From positions 1 through 32,101 of the forward strand of contig RDXK01000112.1 of assembly GCA_004292605.1 (NCBI GenBank): 32,101 bases of DNA. The letters run 5' to 3'. Below, one piece after another: positions 18,926-28,183 of the stretch (positions are counted from its first letter, which is position 1; every line of letters starts with the position of its first letter). Below the pieces are notes generated by a model, which was given only the letters and a program-made list of their open reading frames with translations, was not told the DNA's origin and did no database searches. The translations under genes were made by a program, and so were the position numbers. Source of the stretch: Bacteroidota bacterium (lineage in GTDB: Bacteria > Bacteroidota > Bacteroidia > Chitinophagales > Chitinophagaceae).

Positions 18926-19909
18926 ATGAAATACGTTAAAATTCTGGCTATCACACTTGCCAGCCTACTGTTGGTAATCACTATTTGGTGTAGTGTAAGC
19001 TATTGGCCGGCGGCTATGTTGTTACGATGGGTTTTTAACAAGGAAGCTATTAAAACCAATGAGGCATTACTACCCCTAGTTCCACCAACGGTTAAAAGCA
19101 CCACCAACCTAGTTTATACCACGGCATTTCCAGAGAGTAAACTCACCATTCATTACCCTGAAAAATACTCAGCCAATGCAGCTACCGTAGTTTGGATTCA
19201 TGGTGGCGGCTTTTTATCTGGCTCAAAGGAACAAGTAGAAAATTACTGCAAAATACTCAGTGGCAAGGGCTTTGTAGTGGCGGCTATCGACTACCTAGTA
19301 GGTCCGGAACACCATTACCCCACACCAATTTTGCAAACCATGGCTGCACTAGAGTATTTGATAAAAAACGCCGAAAAATTGGGTATCAATAAACAGAAGT
19401 TAGTGTTAGCTGGCGACTCTGGCGGCGCCCATATAACCGCCCAAGTAGCCTTGGCTGCGTACGATACAGCCTATGCAGCCACTATACCTGTAGTGCACAC
19501 GGTAGATAGCAGCCAACTAAAAGCAGTGGTACTACATTGCGGGCCACACCATGTAAAAAACTTACCCTTGTCGGGTGTAAAAGGCTATCTGTTTAACACG
19601 TTTTTGTGGAGTTATAGCGGTAGCCGACAAGCCACGGTGGAGCCTTCATTTGAATCGGCTAGTGTATACCATGCGGTAGGTAATCAATTCCCAAAAACAT
19701 TGCTTACTGTGGGCAATGCCGACCCGCTAGCGGGTGAAAGTAGCGTACAAATGTCACAAAAACTTATACAGCTTAACGTGCCTACCACCACGGTACTGTT
19801 TGATAAAAGTTATGAACCCAAACTACCGCATGAGTTTCAGTTCAATTTTACGTTTAAAGAAAGCCAGCTTGTTTTGGAAAAAACTGTTGAGTTTTTGGAA
19901 CAATTATAA
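18926..19909 (+). CDS. Membrane-anchored alpha/beta hydrolase (HSL/fold-3 type esterase)
   Basis: 327 aa; N-terminal TM, WIHGGGF oxyanion motif, LAGDSGGAH nucleophile elbow, GNADPLAGES and LPHEFQ. Confidence 0.92.
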   Translation: MKYVKILAITLASLLLVITIWCSVSYWPAAMLLRWVFNKEAIKTNEALLPLVPPTVKSTTNLVYTTAFPESKLTIHYPEKYSANAATVVWIHGGGFLSGSKEQVENYCKILSGKGFVVAAIDYLVGPEHHYPTPILQTMAALEYLIKNAEKLGINKQKLVLAGDSGGAHITAQVALAAYDTAYAATIPVVHTVDSSQLKAVVLHCGPHHVKNLPLSGVKGYLFNTFLWSYSGSRQATVEPSFESASVYHAVGNQFPKTLLTVGNADPLAGESSVQMSQKLIQLNVPTTTVLFDKSYEPKLPHEFQFNFTFKESQLVLEKTVEFLEQL

Positions 19910-19915
19910 AGTAGA

Positions 19916-20668
19916 CTATTTCAATTTTTCCAATAGCTCATCTACCCTATTGGCACTAATAAGAGCCTGCAAACCACCGCTTAGTTTTAACGATGTACCA
20001 TCTTGCCGGTTCATTTGTTCTATACAAAAAATATTTACTATATAACTTTTGTGGCACCGGAAGAAAGTTTGTAATCCACCCAACAAATCTTCATAGTGTT
20101 TTAAATTATAGCTTGCTAAAAGTTTGGTGCCATCCTGTAAATAAAACTCGCTATAGCTTGCATCACCTTTAATCATTACTACATCCGCAGGCTTAATAAA
20201 AAAAGTACTTTGTGAGGTATTTATTACCAAGCGTTTGGTATGAATATCTGTACTGCTGGTAAGGTTTGTTTTTAAGGCTTGCAAACGCTCAATATTCCTA
20301 ATTTCCTTTTGCTGGTGAAACCTTTGTACGGCAGCAATTAACTCCACATGGTCTATGGGTTTTAACAAATAATCTACCGCAGAAAATTTAAAAGCTTGTA
20401 AGGCATACTCATTATAGGCGGTAGTAAATACGATACTAAAATTTACCTCTTCTGGCTCAAAAAAATCTAGTAGCTCTAAGCCGCTATGCCCAGGCATTTC
20501 TATATCTAAAAAAATAATATCTGGCTTGTGCTTTTTTATAGCTTTTACCCCAGCCGGTAAATCTTCACACATGGCTTCTATGGTAAGCTCGGGTATATAT
20601 TCATCTATTATTGCTTTTAATAATATACGGGCTTTCGGTTCATCGTCAATAATTAAACACTTAATCAT
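19916..20668 (-). CDS. LytTR-family response regulator (RR2), paralogue of RR1
   Basis: 250 aa; DDE, FLDIEMPGHSGLELLDFF, FTTAYNEYALQAFKFSAVDYLLKP; LytTR domain. Confidence 0.96.
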   Translation of the reverse strand: MIKCLIIDDEPKARILLKAIIDEYIPELTIEAMCEDLPAGVKAIKKHKPDIIFLDIEMPGHSGLELLDFFEPEEVNFSIVFTTAYNEYALQAFKFSAVDYLLKPIDHVELIAAVQRFHQQKEIRNIERLQALKTNLTSSTDIHTKRLVINTSQSTFFIKPADVVMIKGDASYSEFYLQDGTKLLASYNLKHYEDLLGGLQTFFRCHKSYIVNIFCIEQMNRQDGTSLKLSGGLQALISANRVDELLEKLK

Positions 20669-20695
20669 TTGTGTGAGTTGAATGAGTTAAACAAT

Positions 20696-23632
20696 TTAGC
20701 TAGCATCGGGGGTAAAGTTTTTCTTGTGGGTGGTGGGTATATGTATTAGCACTTTGGTGCCAATGGCATTACCGGCATCATCATACTTATCTATAATATC
20801 TAATGAAATAGCTTCTTTTAATCCACGGTTCAGTAGCTCTAGGCGGGTAGCATTGGCTTTAGCAGCAAAGGATATATGCTTATCGGGCCTCAGTTTATTA
20901 AGTTGCATACTCTTTTTTCGGCCAATGCCATTATCATCTATACACACTAATACGCCGCTAGGTGTACTACTAAAAGCAATGTGTAACTGCCATTTATTTT
21001 TGCTATGTAGCAGGCCGTGTTTAATGGCATTTTCCACATAAGGCTGTATTAGCATACTGGGCAAATACATAGATTCCTGCGATAGCGATTCTTGAATATT
21101 TACGGTGTAGGATAGTTTATCTTCAAAACGCAGTTGCTCTAATTCCAAGTACAATTGCAGCGATTTTATTTCCTCCGATAAGGAAACCACTTCCTTATTA
21201 CTCATATCCAGAATCATACGTGTTAATGCAGAAAATTTTGATAAATAAGTAGAGGCATTTTTTTTATCGCTGGTGTATATATATGCTTGAATAGTGTTTA
21301 AAGCGTTGAATATAAAATGCGGATTCATTTGGCTTTTTATGGACGCCAATACACTTTTATGCAAGGCATTTTCCAACGATATTTTTTCCGACAGCAATTT
21401 ATTAGAAGCCTTTACTAAGCGTAGCTGCCATTTAAAATACCCGTATACCAACGAAGTAATTATCAAAAGCACTACTACATAAAACCAAATACTTTGGTAA
21501 AACGGTGCAGATATGGTAAACTGTACACACACGTTTTCTTGGCTCACCACACCGGCTTCGTTAAATGCTCGCAGCTCAATGTTATAAGCACCAGGCGCCA
21601 ATTTTGGTAAGTCTAAAGTTCTTGCACCGGGCTCAATGGTAACCCAATTACTAGTGTTAATTCGGTATTGCACCAGCTGCTTTTCATCGCCTTTAAAGGA
21701 AACTACAGAAAATGCAAACTGCAAGCTATTTACATTAGCCGGTAACGTAGCATTGTTTACCCAAGGTATATTCACACCATTGGCGGCTGCTTTGTTGATG
21801 TATATTCTCGGCGGTACTGGATTCAATTGCTCATCCTGCTCAGGCAATACCACCAAGCCCATACTAGTAGCCACAAATAGCTGATTGTTTTGAAAAGCAA
21901 TGTCCTTTATTTCCGCCTTTGGTATACCACTGGCACTACTTACATAGGTAATTTTTTTTGTACCTAAATGCATCTTTACTAATTGCTCATCGCCAATCAT
22001 CCATAGGTAATCACCATTTTGTTTTAGCTTGTAAATAGCGTTGGAAATTTGGTTATTCACAAAGCTGTAATGTGCTGCTACTGTGGTGTCCTTAATCATA
22101 TATAAACCATCATTATAGGTTCCTACGTATACATTTTTTTTATGGGTTAATACTTGCGAAGCAAAAATGGGTTTACCATTGTATTGCACCTTTCCATAAC
22201 CCCTTGGCGAAAAAAAATAAAGTCCTTTAGCGGTGGCCACAAATAAGGTACTATCCTCCTCCCGTAAAGCCAAATAACGGCACCGCACATCGGAAACAAT
22301 GTACCAATTACCATTCTGGTATTTTGCATACGGAGTATTTTGTAACCATGGCGGGCATTGAACGGGTTGGTTGGCATTGGTAGCTATTAACTGCACACCA
22401 CTGGAAAAAGCGGTAACAATAGTACTTGGATTGAGTAAGACAGATTTTTTACCGGCCAAAGAAATGCTACTTATCTGCTTACCATTTTTGTAAACATTTA
22501 CTACGCTAGAGCTAGTTACCAATAGGTTCTGCTCATCGTTCACCAATACATCTACCACTTCATGGTTATTGGGTAATTGCAATAATGGTTTAAATGCTCC
22601 ATTTTTAAAAGCCACAATTTTGTGGGTATTGGTACCCAAAATCAATTGATTTTTTGCATTGGCAATAGTGGTAAAAACTTCATCGCCAAAAGGCAGAATA
22701 ATAGAGTAAATATTATCTACCAGTAGTAACCCTTTATTAATGGTACAAAACCAGTAAGTGCCTTCAGCATCCATCATTACATGGGTAATAGAGTTTCTAC
22801 CAAAAAATACTTTTCCGCTATATTTGGGCTGTAAATTGGCATCAAAACAATAGGCTCCGCTGCTAGTACAAATCCATAGTTCGTTGTTTACCAACGATAC
22901 ATCTTGAATAAAAATATCCTTAGGTAATACATTAAGAATAGGTACTATTTGATTACCATTGATTTGGTATACATACGGGTAGCTATCTTTTGTAAAAAGT
23001 AAGAGTTTATTGCCAAATTTTTTAAAGTGAAAGAAGCTTTTATTGATGTTGCTTACTGCTTGTACTTTAGTATAGCCACTTTCATTAATCTTAAAAAGTG
23101 CATCGTTTAAATACATATACCCACTGGCCCCTTCTACCGCTATACCAAAACTGCAAAAACCTTTTTGTAGCGGTAGTTTGGTTTGTTTACGTGTAACGGT
23201 ATTAAACAACCGAAAACAAGCAGCATCTACCACCGCTAAACTAGATTTGCCTATACCTACCGCCGGCGAAAAAAAACTAGGCGGCACTATAGTGGCATCG
23301 CTTAACAAGGTATCGGCGGATACATAGTAATAATTCCCAGAAAAATCTTGGCACCAAATAACCCCATTTAGCTCTATTATATTACTTAGGCTGCGGCCTT
23401 GCTTGGCATTGGCTGTATAGTGTACAAATTGTTTTCCATCGTACCGCGACATGCCTTTATCGTGCCCAATCCACACAAAACCTTTGCTATCCTGTAGGCA
23501 GTTATACACGGTATTGCTTGGTAAACCATTGGCATTGGTTAGCAGTCGGTGTACAGGCTCCTGGCCATACACAACGTTGATAAGCAGTAATAGTATGCAA
23601 ACCCAGCGTAAAAAAATACTACAGCTACGCAA
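20696..23632 (-). CDS. Two-component regulator propeller / LytS-type sensor histidine kinase (HK2), paralogue of HK1
   Basis: 978 aa; Reg_prop repeats (CLQDSKGFVWIGHDKGMSRYDG), TM, KSQMNPHFIFNALNTIQAYIYTSDKK, QPYVENAIKHGLLHSK. Confidence 0.95.
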   Translation of the reverse strand: MRSCSIFLRWVCILLLLINVVYGQEPVHRLLTNANGLPSNTVYNCLQDSKGFVWIGHDKGMSRYDGKQFVHYTANAKQGRSLSNIIELNGVIWCQDFSGNYYYVSADTLLSDATIVPPSFFSPAVGIGKSSLAVVDAACFRLFNTVTRKQTKLPLQKGFCSFGIAVEGASGYMYLNDALFKINESGYTKVQAVSNINKSFFHFKKFGNKLLLFTKDSYPYVYQINGNQIVPILNVLPKDIFIQDVSLVNNELWICTSSGAYCFDANLQPKYSGKVFFGRNSITHVMMDAEGTYWFCTINKGLLLVDNIYSIILPFGDEVFTTIANAKNQLILGTNTHKIVAFKNGAFKPLLQLPNNHEVVDVLVNDEQNLLVTSSSVVNVYKNGKQISSISLAGKKSVLLNPSTIVTAFSSGVQLIATNANQPVQCPPWLQNTPYAKYQNGNWYIVSDVRCRYLALREEDSTLFVATAKGLYFFSPRGYGKVQYNGKPIFASQVLTHKKNVYVGTYNDGLYMIKDTTVAAHYSFVNNQISNAIYKLKQNGDYLWMIGDEQLVKMHLGTKKITYVSSASGIPKAEIKDIAFQNNQLFVATSMGLVVLPEQDEQLNPVPPRIYINKAAANGVNIPWVNNATLPANVNSLQFAFSVVSFKGDEKQLVQYRINTSNWVTIEPGARTLDLPKLAPGAYNIELRAFNEAGVVSQENVCVQFTISAPFYQSIWFYVVVLLIITSLVYGYFKWQLRLVKASNKLLSEKISLENALHKSVLASIKSQMNPHFIFNALNTIQAYIYTSDKKNASTYLSKFSALTRMILDMSNKEVVSLSEEIKSLQLYLELEQLRFEDKLSYTVNIQESLSQESMYLPSMLIQPYVENAIKHGLLHSKNKWQLHIAFSSTPSGVLVCIDDNGIGRKKSMQLNKLRPDKHISFAAKANATRLELLNRGLKEAISLDIIDKYDDAGNAIGTKVLIHIPTTHKKNFTPDAS

Positions 23633-23830
23633 ACGGCGGGTAATTTTATGTTTGCCAGCAATTTAACCGCTTTGTAGCATTTGGTGGCAAGTATTGCACC
23701 AAACAGCGGGAATGTTTTACAAACCATGCATTTGGTTTTACCAGTGAATTATTTTCAGCATTACTGTGTATTACCACCATAATGGCTACACAAAATTTTT
23801 AGCATGGCTGTAGCGCCGTATTTTTGTACC

Positions 23831-24130
23831 ATGTGGTTGCACAAAAAACAATATGAAACGGAGGTAGACGTAGCGGAAGAAGATGTTTTGGTGGATGATA
23901 ACCAATACCAGCTCATACTTTGGAACGACGATGTAAACACCTTTGAATGGGTGATAGAAACACTTATAAAAGTATGCCAACACACGCCAGAACAGGCCGA
24001 ACAAAGTGCCATGGTAGTACATTTTAAGGGCAAATGCTCAGTAAAAAATGGCAGTTTCGACTATTTAAAGCCCATGTGCAATGCTATTACCGAACGCGGT
24101 ATCGGCGCCACCATTGAAAGCCAAGCATAA
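23831..24130 (+). CDS. clpS: ATP-dependent Clp protease adaptor ClpS
   Basis: LILWNDDVNTFEWVIETLIKVCQHTPEQAEQSAMVVHFKGKC. Start uncertain (23804 or 23831): a TATTTTTG box (23819-23826) lies inside the longer ORF. Confidence 0.9.
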   Translation: MWLHKKQYETEVDVAEEDVLVDDNQYQLILWNDDVNTFEWVIETLIKVCQHTPEQAEQSAMVVHFKGKCSVKNGSFDYLKPMCNAITERGIGATIESQA

Positions 24131-24133
24131 ACT

Positions 24134-24778
24134 ATGGCTACCTTGCAAAGCATTTTTCCACCTACTTATTTGGCCGATGAGGATGGCCGTTTAGCCACTG
24201 GCGGTACTATTACAGAAAACACGATTTTACAAGCTTACCATAAAGGCATTTTCCCTTGGTATGAAGGCAGTACACCACAATGGTATGCTCCTAACCCACG
24301 TTTTGTATTGTACCCCAACCAGCTAAAGGTGAGCAAAAGTATGCAGCAAATTATTAGAAAAAACCACTTCCAGTTTAGCTGGAACACCGCCTTTTCCGAT
24401 GTAATTCAATGCTGTGAGCAAATACCACGACAAGGCCAGTACGGCACATGGATAAACAGTGATATTATTACCACTTACACCGCCCTACACCATAAAGGCT
24501 GGGCTTTTAGTGCGGAAACCTGGCTGGAAGGCGATTTGGTAGGTGGATTATACGGCTTACAAATAGGATCTGTTTTTTGTGGTGAAAGCATGTTTTCCTT
24601 AGTAAGTAATGCCAGCAAATTTGCTTTTATAAAAGCGGTGGAACACCTGAAAAATAAAGGTGTTACGCTCATTGACTGTCAGGTATACACCCCTCACCTA
24701 GAAAGCTTGGGAGCCGTTCATATACCCCGTACAAAGTTTGAAGAATATTTGCCCACTTACGCTGCACCCACTATATGA
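24134..24778 (+). CDS. aat: Leucyl/phenylalanyl-tRNA--protein transferase
   Basis: 214 aa; FPPTYLADEDGRLATGG, AYHKGIFPWYEGSTPQWYAPNPRFVL, GGLYGLQIGSVFCGESMFS, LIDCQVYTPHLESLGA. Confidence 0.96.
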   Translation: MATLQSIFPPTYLADEDGRLATGGTITENTILQAYHKGIFPWYEGSTPQWYAPNPRFVLYPNQLKVSKSMQQIIRKNHFQFSWNTAFSDVIQCCEQIPRQGQYGTWINSDIITTYTALHHKGWAFSAETWLEGDLVGGLYGLQIGSVFCGESMFSLVSNASKFAFIKAVEHLKNKGVTLIDCQVYTPHLESLGAVHIPRTKFEEYLPTYAAPTI

Positions 24779-27261
24779 ACACACCCTTAACGGCCACTGT
24801 AGGCTACCAAAAAATACAGCAATGGCTTGCCCAAAAAGGCTATCAGCCGTTTGCATTTCAGGAGGAAACCTGGGAGCAAATGTTACAAAACGGAAGTGGC
24901 TTGGTAAATGCACCTACGGGGTGTGGTAAAACCTTTTCGGTGTTTTTAGGTGCCGTAATTCATTTTATAAATCAACACCCTACTACCTACCAGCAACAAT
25001 CGAAAAATGGCTTGCAGTTACTTTGGATAACACCCTTACGTGCTTTGGCTAAAGATGTAGCCCGGGCCATGCAGGAAGCCTTGCAGGAGCTTGGTATTCC
25101 TTGGCAGGTAGGTGTACGCAATGGCGATACCACGTTAGCGGATAGACAAAAACAGAAAAAACTTGCCCCCGAAGTTTGGATAGTTACGCCAGAAAGTTTG
25201 CACCTTTTGTTTACCCCAAAAAATCATGCAGATATTTTTAAAACGCTACAGAATATAGCGGTAGATGAGTGGCATGAACTATTGGGCGGCAAACGCGGCG
25301 TTCAAGTGGAACTAGGCATAGCACATATATTACATATTCAAAAAAGGCCTATACGCGTTTGGGGTATTAGTGCCACTATTGGCAATTTACAAGAGGCACT
25401 GCATGTGCTTACCCATAGCTTGGTGCTACAATTTCCACAGTGTACTACTAGCATTATTAAAGCACAAGTAAGCAAGGAATATGCAGTACACAGCATAGTG
25501 CCGGATGAGGTGGAACAATACCCTTGGAGCGGCCATTTAGGTTTGAAACTAGCCCATAAAGTAGTGCCCATTATAGAACAAAATGGCACCACCCTACTAT
25601 TTATCAATACACGGGGTATGAGCGAAATTTGGTACCAAACTTTGCTACAAATAGCTCCGCAGCTGGCAGGCGCTATAGCCCTACACCACGGCAGCATAGA
25701 GCAGGAGTTAAGGGTTTGGGTGGAGGAAGCTTTACATACCCAAAAGCTTAAAGCGGTAGTATGTACGGCAAGCCTAGATTTAGGGGTAGATTTCCGCCCC
25801 GTAAATACCATTATACAAGTAGGTTCCCCCAAAGGTGTAGCCCGTTTTTTACAAAGGGCAGGCCGTAGCGGGCACCAACCAGGCGAGGTAAGTACGGTGT
25901 ATTTTTTGCCCACACATAGTTTAGAATTACTAGAAGCAGCTGCCCTAAAAAAAGCCATAGATGTGGGCACCATAGAAAGTAAACCACCTATGGTACTTTG
26001 TTTTGATGTATTGATTCAGTTTTTGTGTACGCTAGCTATTGGCGGTGGCTTTCAGCAGCAGCAGGCCTACCAAATGCTTACTACCACACACTGTTTTGCC
26101 GAAATGATAGAAACAGAATGGCTGCAAATATTAGCCAACCTAACATCGGGCGGTAAAGCTTTAGAAGCATACGACGATTATAAGAAAGTACTACATGAAA
26201 ACGGTTTTTATTGGATTCAAAGTAGGGCCATAGCCATGCGGCACCGTATGCACATTGGCACCATTGTAAGCGATGCTATGATGAAGGTGAAACTCATGAG
26301 TGGCAAGTTTATTGGCGTGATAGAAGAGTATTTTGTGAGCAAACTAAACACCGGCGATGTGTTTACCCTAGCGGGTAGAAATGTGGAGTTATTGCTGATT
26401 AAAGAGATGACCGCCATAGTAAAACCTAGTACCAGTAAAAAAGCCATTGTACCTAGCTGGGTAGGTGGCCGTATGCCGCTAAGTGCTAATTTAGGCGAAT
26501 TGCTACGCAATACTTTGCACCAAGTGGGTTTACCCATACAGCAGCAGTGCCAAGAAGTACAAACACTAGCACCGATATTTAGCTTACAGCAGCAGCTATC
26601 GATAGTTCCCAAGCCCAACCAACTGTTGATAGAACATATTCAAAGCAAGGATGGCTATCATGTGTTTTGCTACCCATTTGAGGGGCGTTTGGTACACGAG
26701 GCTTTGGCGGCCATACTCACGTACCGATTATCGCAAATACAACCCATTACCATCAGCTATGTAATGAACGATTATGGTTTTGAACTCTTAAGCGATCAGC
26801 CAATACCTATTAATGCCGAAAACGTATACCAGCTTTTTTCGTTAACCCATATTACGGAGCATATACAATGCAGCGTAAACAGCAGCGAAATGGCTAAACG
26901 AAAGTTTAGGGATATTGCTGTAATTGGTGGACTTATTTTTCAAGGTTTTCCCGGGGAGCAAAAAAAGGCAAGGCACTTACAAAGTTCTGCGTCGTTGCTA
27001 TTTAAGGTGTTTAATGAGTACGATGCCCAAAACATTTTATTACGCCAAGCCTACCAAGAAGTGATGGATCAGCAGTTAGAAGAAACTCGCCTACGTGCTA
27101 TGCTTACCCGTATACAGAACAGCGAAATCGTCATCATACATCCTAAAAAGTTTACACCTTTTAGCTTTCCTATTAAGGTAGATGAATTGCGAGAAAGTAT
27201 GAGTAGCGAAAAGCTTGAAGACAGAATTGCCAAAATGCAGGCACAGCTGTTAGCTTGGTAG
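24775..27261 (+). CDS. Lhr-family / ligase-associated DEXH box helicase
   Basis: 828 aa; NAPTGCGKTFSVFL, VDEWHELLGGKRGVQVEL, ISATIGN, TASLDLGVDF, QRAGRSGHQPGE; start overlaps the aat stop (ATGA). Confidence 0.93.
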   Translation: MNTPLTATVGYQKIQQWLAQKGYQPFAFQEETWEQMLQNGSGLVNAPTGCGKTFSVFLGAVIHFINQHPTTYQQQSKNGLQLLWITPLRALAKDVARAMQEALQELGIPWQVGVRNGDTTLADRQKQKKLAPEVWIVTPESLHLLFTPKNHADIFKTLQNIAVDEWHELLGGKRGVQVELGIAHILHIQKRPIRVWGISATIGNLQEALHVLTHSLVLQFPQCTTSIIKAQVSKEYAVHSIVPDEVEQYPWSGHLGLKLAHKVVPIIEQNGTTLLFINTRGMSEIWYQTLLQIAPQLAGAIALHHGSIEQELRVWVEEALHTQKLKAVVCTASLDLGVDFRPVNTIIQVGSPKGVARFLQRAGRSGHQPGEVSTVYFLPTHSLELLEAAALKKAIDVGTIESKPPMVLCFDVLIQFLCTLAIGGGFQQQQAYQMLTTTHCFAEMIETEWLQILANLTSGGKALEAYDDYKKVLHENGFYWIQSRAIAMRHRMHIGTIVSDAMMKVKLMSGKFIGVIEEYFVSKLNTGDVFTLAGRNVELLLIKEMTAIVKPSTSKKAIVPSWVGGRMPLSANLGELLRNTLHQVGLPIQQQCQEVQTLAPIFSLQQQLSIVPKPNQLLIEHIQSKDGYHVFCYPFEGRLVHEALAAILTYRLSQIQPITISYVMNDYGFELLSDQPIPINAENVYQLFSLTHITEHIQCSVNSSEMAKRKFRDIAVIGGLIFQGFPGEQKKARHLQSSASLLFKVFNEYDAQNILLRQAYQEVMDQQLEETRLRAMLTRIQNSEIVIIHPKKFTPFSFPIKVDELRESMSSEKLEDRIAKMQAQLLAW

Positions 27262-27345
27262 AAATGTGGTTGTACCCCGAAAATGGCAAAAGACGAAACG
27301 CTTTACTGGCAAGGCTTTCAGCACGGAGTATTTTTTAGCAATAAA

Positions 27346-27372
27346 AAAGCCCAACTTGATGCTGGGCTTTGT
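27346..27372 (-). terminator. Intrinsic terminator for the YdeI-like gene
   Basis: AAAGCCCA...TGGGCTTT hairpin; on the minus strand followed by TTTTTATT. Confidence 0.75.
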
Positions 27373-27379
27373 GTAATAA

Positions 27380-28048
27380 CTATTTTTCGTTCGGGTTTTG
27401 CTTTTTAGACAATAATTTTTCTAAAGTAGCTTCCAAGCGGCGCTGGCGGGTATCGCTGCGTTTGGCAGTATTTATCCAACTAATATATTCTTTTTGGTTG
27501 TTGAACGGCAAACTGGTAAAAAACTCCTTTGCTTCTTTGTGCTTTTTGAATAGTATTTCTAGCTCCACAGGGGCAGCTACTAAACGCTTATCAAAATCGG
27601 CATTGTCAAAATTCGGCATTTTAATTTCGGCAAAGGCACGCTCTTTATTCGGCAAACTTTCAGTGAGTTTAAACCTTACACAGCTCCATACATTGTCTAA
27701 ATCTATCAGGCGTACTTCCTCGTAGCCATTATCTATCACAAACTGCCAGCAACCTTCCCGGTTTAAATCGGTTACGATTTTGCTGGTTTTTTTAGGGTAG
27801 GCTACCCAAAGCTTGCTTTCGCCATGTAAAGCGGGCAGTACATCTTTCAAAATACCACAAAGCTGGTTTTGCGAAATGGCAAACACCAAAGCAAAATCTA
27901 CTTTTTTCGACTTTAAAAGTGGCGTAACATTTTTTGAATAACTTAACTTAACAAACTGCTTTTCAATTGAAGAAGGTAAACCCTGAATCAGTAAATTTTT
28001 CTCGTCCTTCAACTGAAGTTTTTCCAACATAGTGGGCGTTGTAGACAT
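27380..28048 (-). CDS. YdeI/OmpD-associated family protein
   Basis: 222 aa; C-terminal FFTSLPFNNQKEYISWINTAKRSDTRQRRLEATLEKL; N-terminal DUF3052-like region. Confidence 0.7.
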   Translation of the reverse strand: MSTTPTMLEKLQLKDEKNLLIQGLPSSIEKQFVKLSYSKNVTPLLKSKKVDFALVFAISQNQLCGILKDVLPALHGESKLWVAYPKKTSKIVTDLNREGCWQFVIDNGYEEVRLIDLDNVWSCVRFKLTESLPNKERAFAEIKMPNFDNADFDKRLVAAPVELEILFKKHKEAKEFFTSLPFNNQKEYISWINTAKRSDTRQRRLEATLEKLLSKKQNPNEK

Positions 28049-28083
28049 TCTGCGACATTAATTTTTTAAAAAAAATCAGTATG

Positions 28084-28091
28084 CAAAAGTA
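28084..28091 (-). promoter_or_regulatory. Candidate -7 box TACTTTTG for the YdeI-like gene
   Basis: Minus-strand TACTTTTG with TTG 21 nt upstream. Confidence 0.5.
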
Positions 28092-28183
28092 ACGCATTTT
28101 TTTTGGTTTTAGCAATAAAAACTTGCACTAAAATGGCAGAAACCTTTATTGTGTAAGGTTTTGAGCCCACAGGTTCCACTTAA

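Noticed and set aside
25338-25973. 211-aa minus-strand ORF antisense to the helicase
   Set aside because: Fully inside the helicase CDS, Ser/Cys-rich composition typical of shadow ORFs.
27262-27345. Possible remnant of a phosphoesterase gene after the helicase
   Set aside because: Checked all plus frames; only short peptides (MWLYPENGKRRNALLARLSARSIF; MAKDETLYWQGFQHGVFFSNKK) with no metallophosphoesterase motif.
28140-28161. AAACCTT...AAGGTTT inverted repeat downstream of the M48 gene
   Set aside because: AT-rich arms with no U-tract on the relevant strand; weak terminator evidence.
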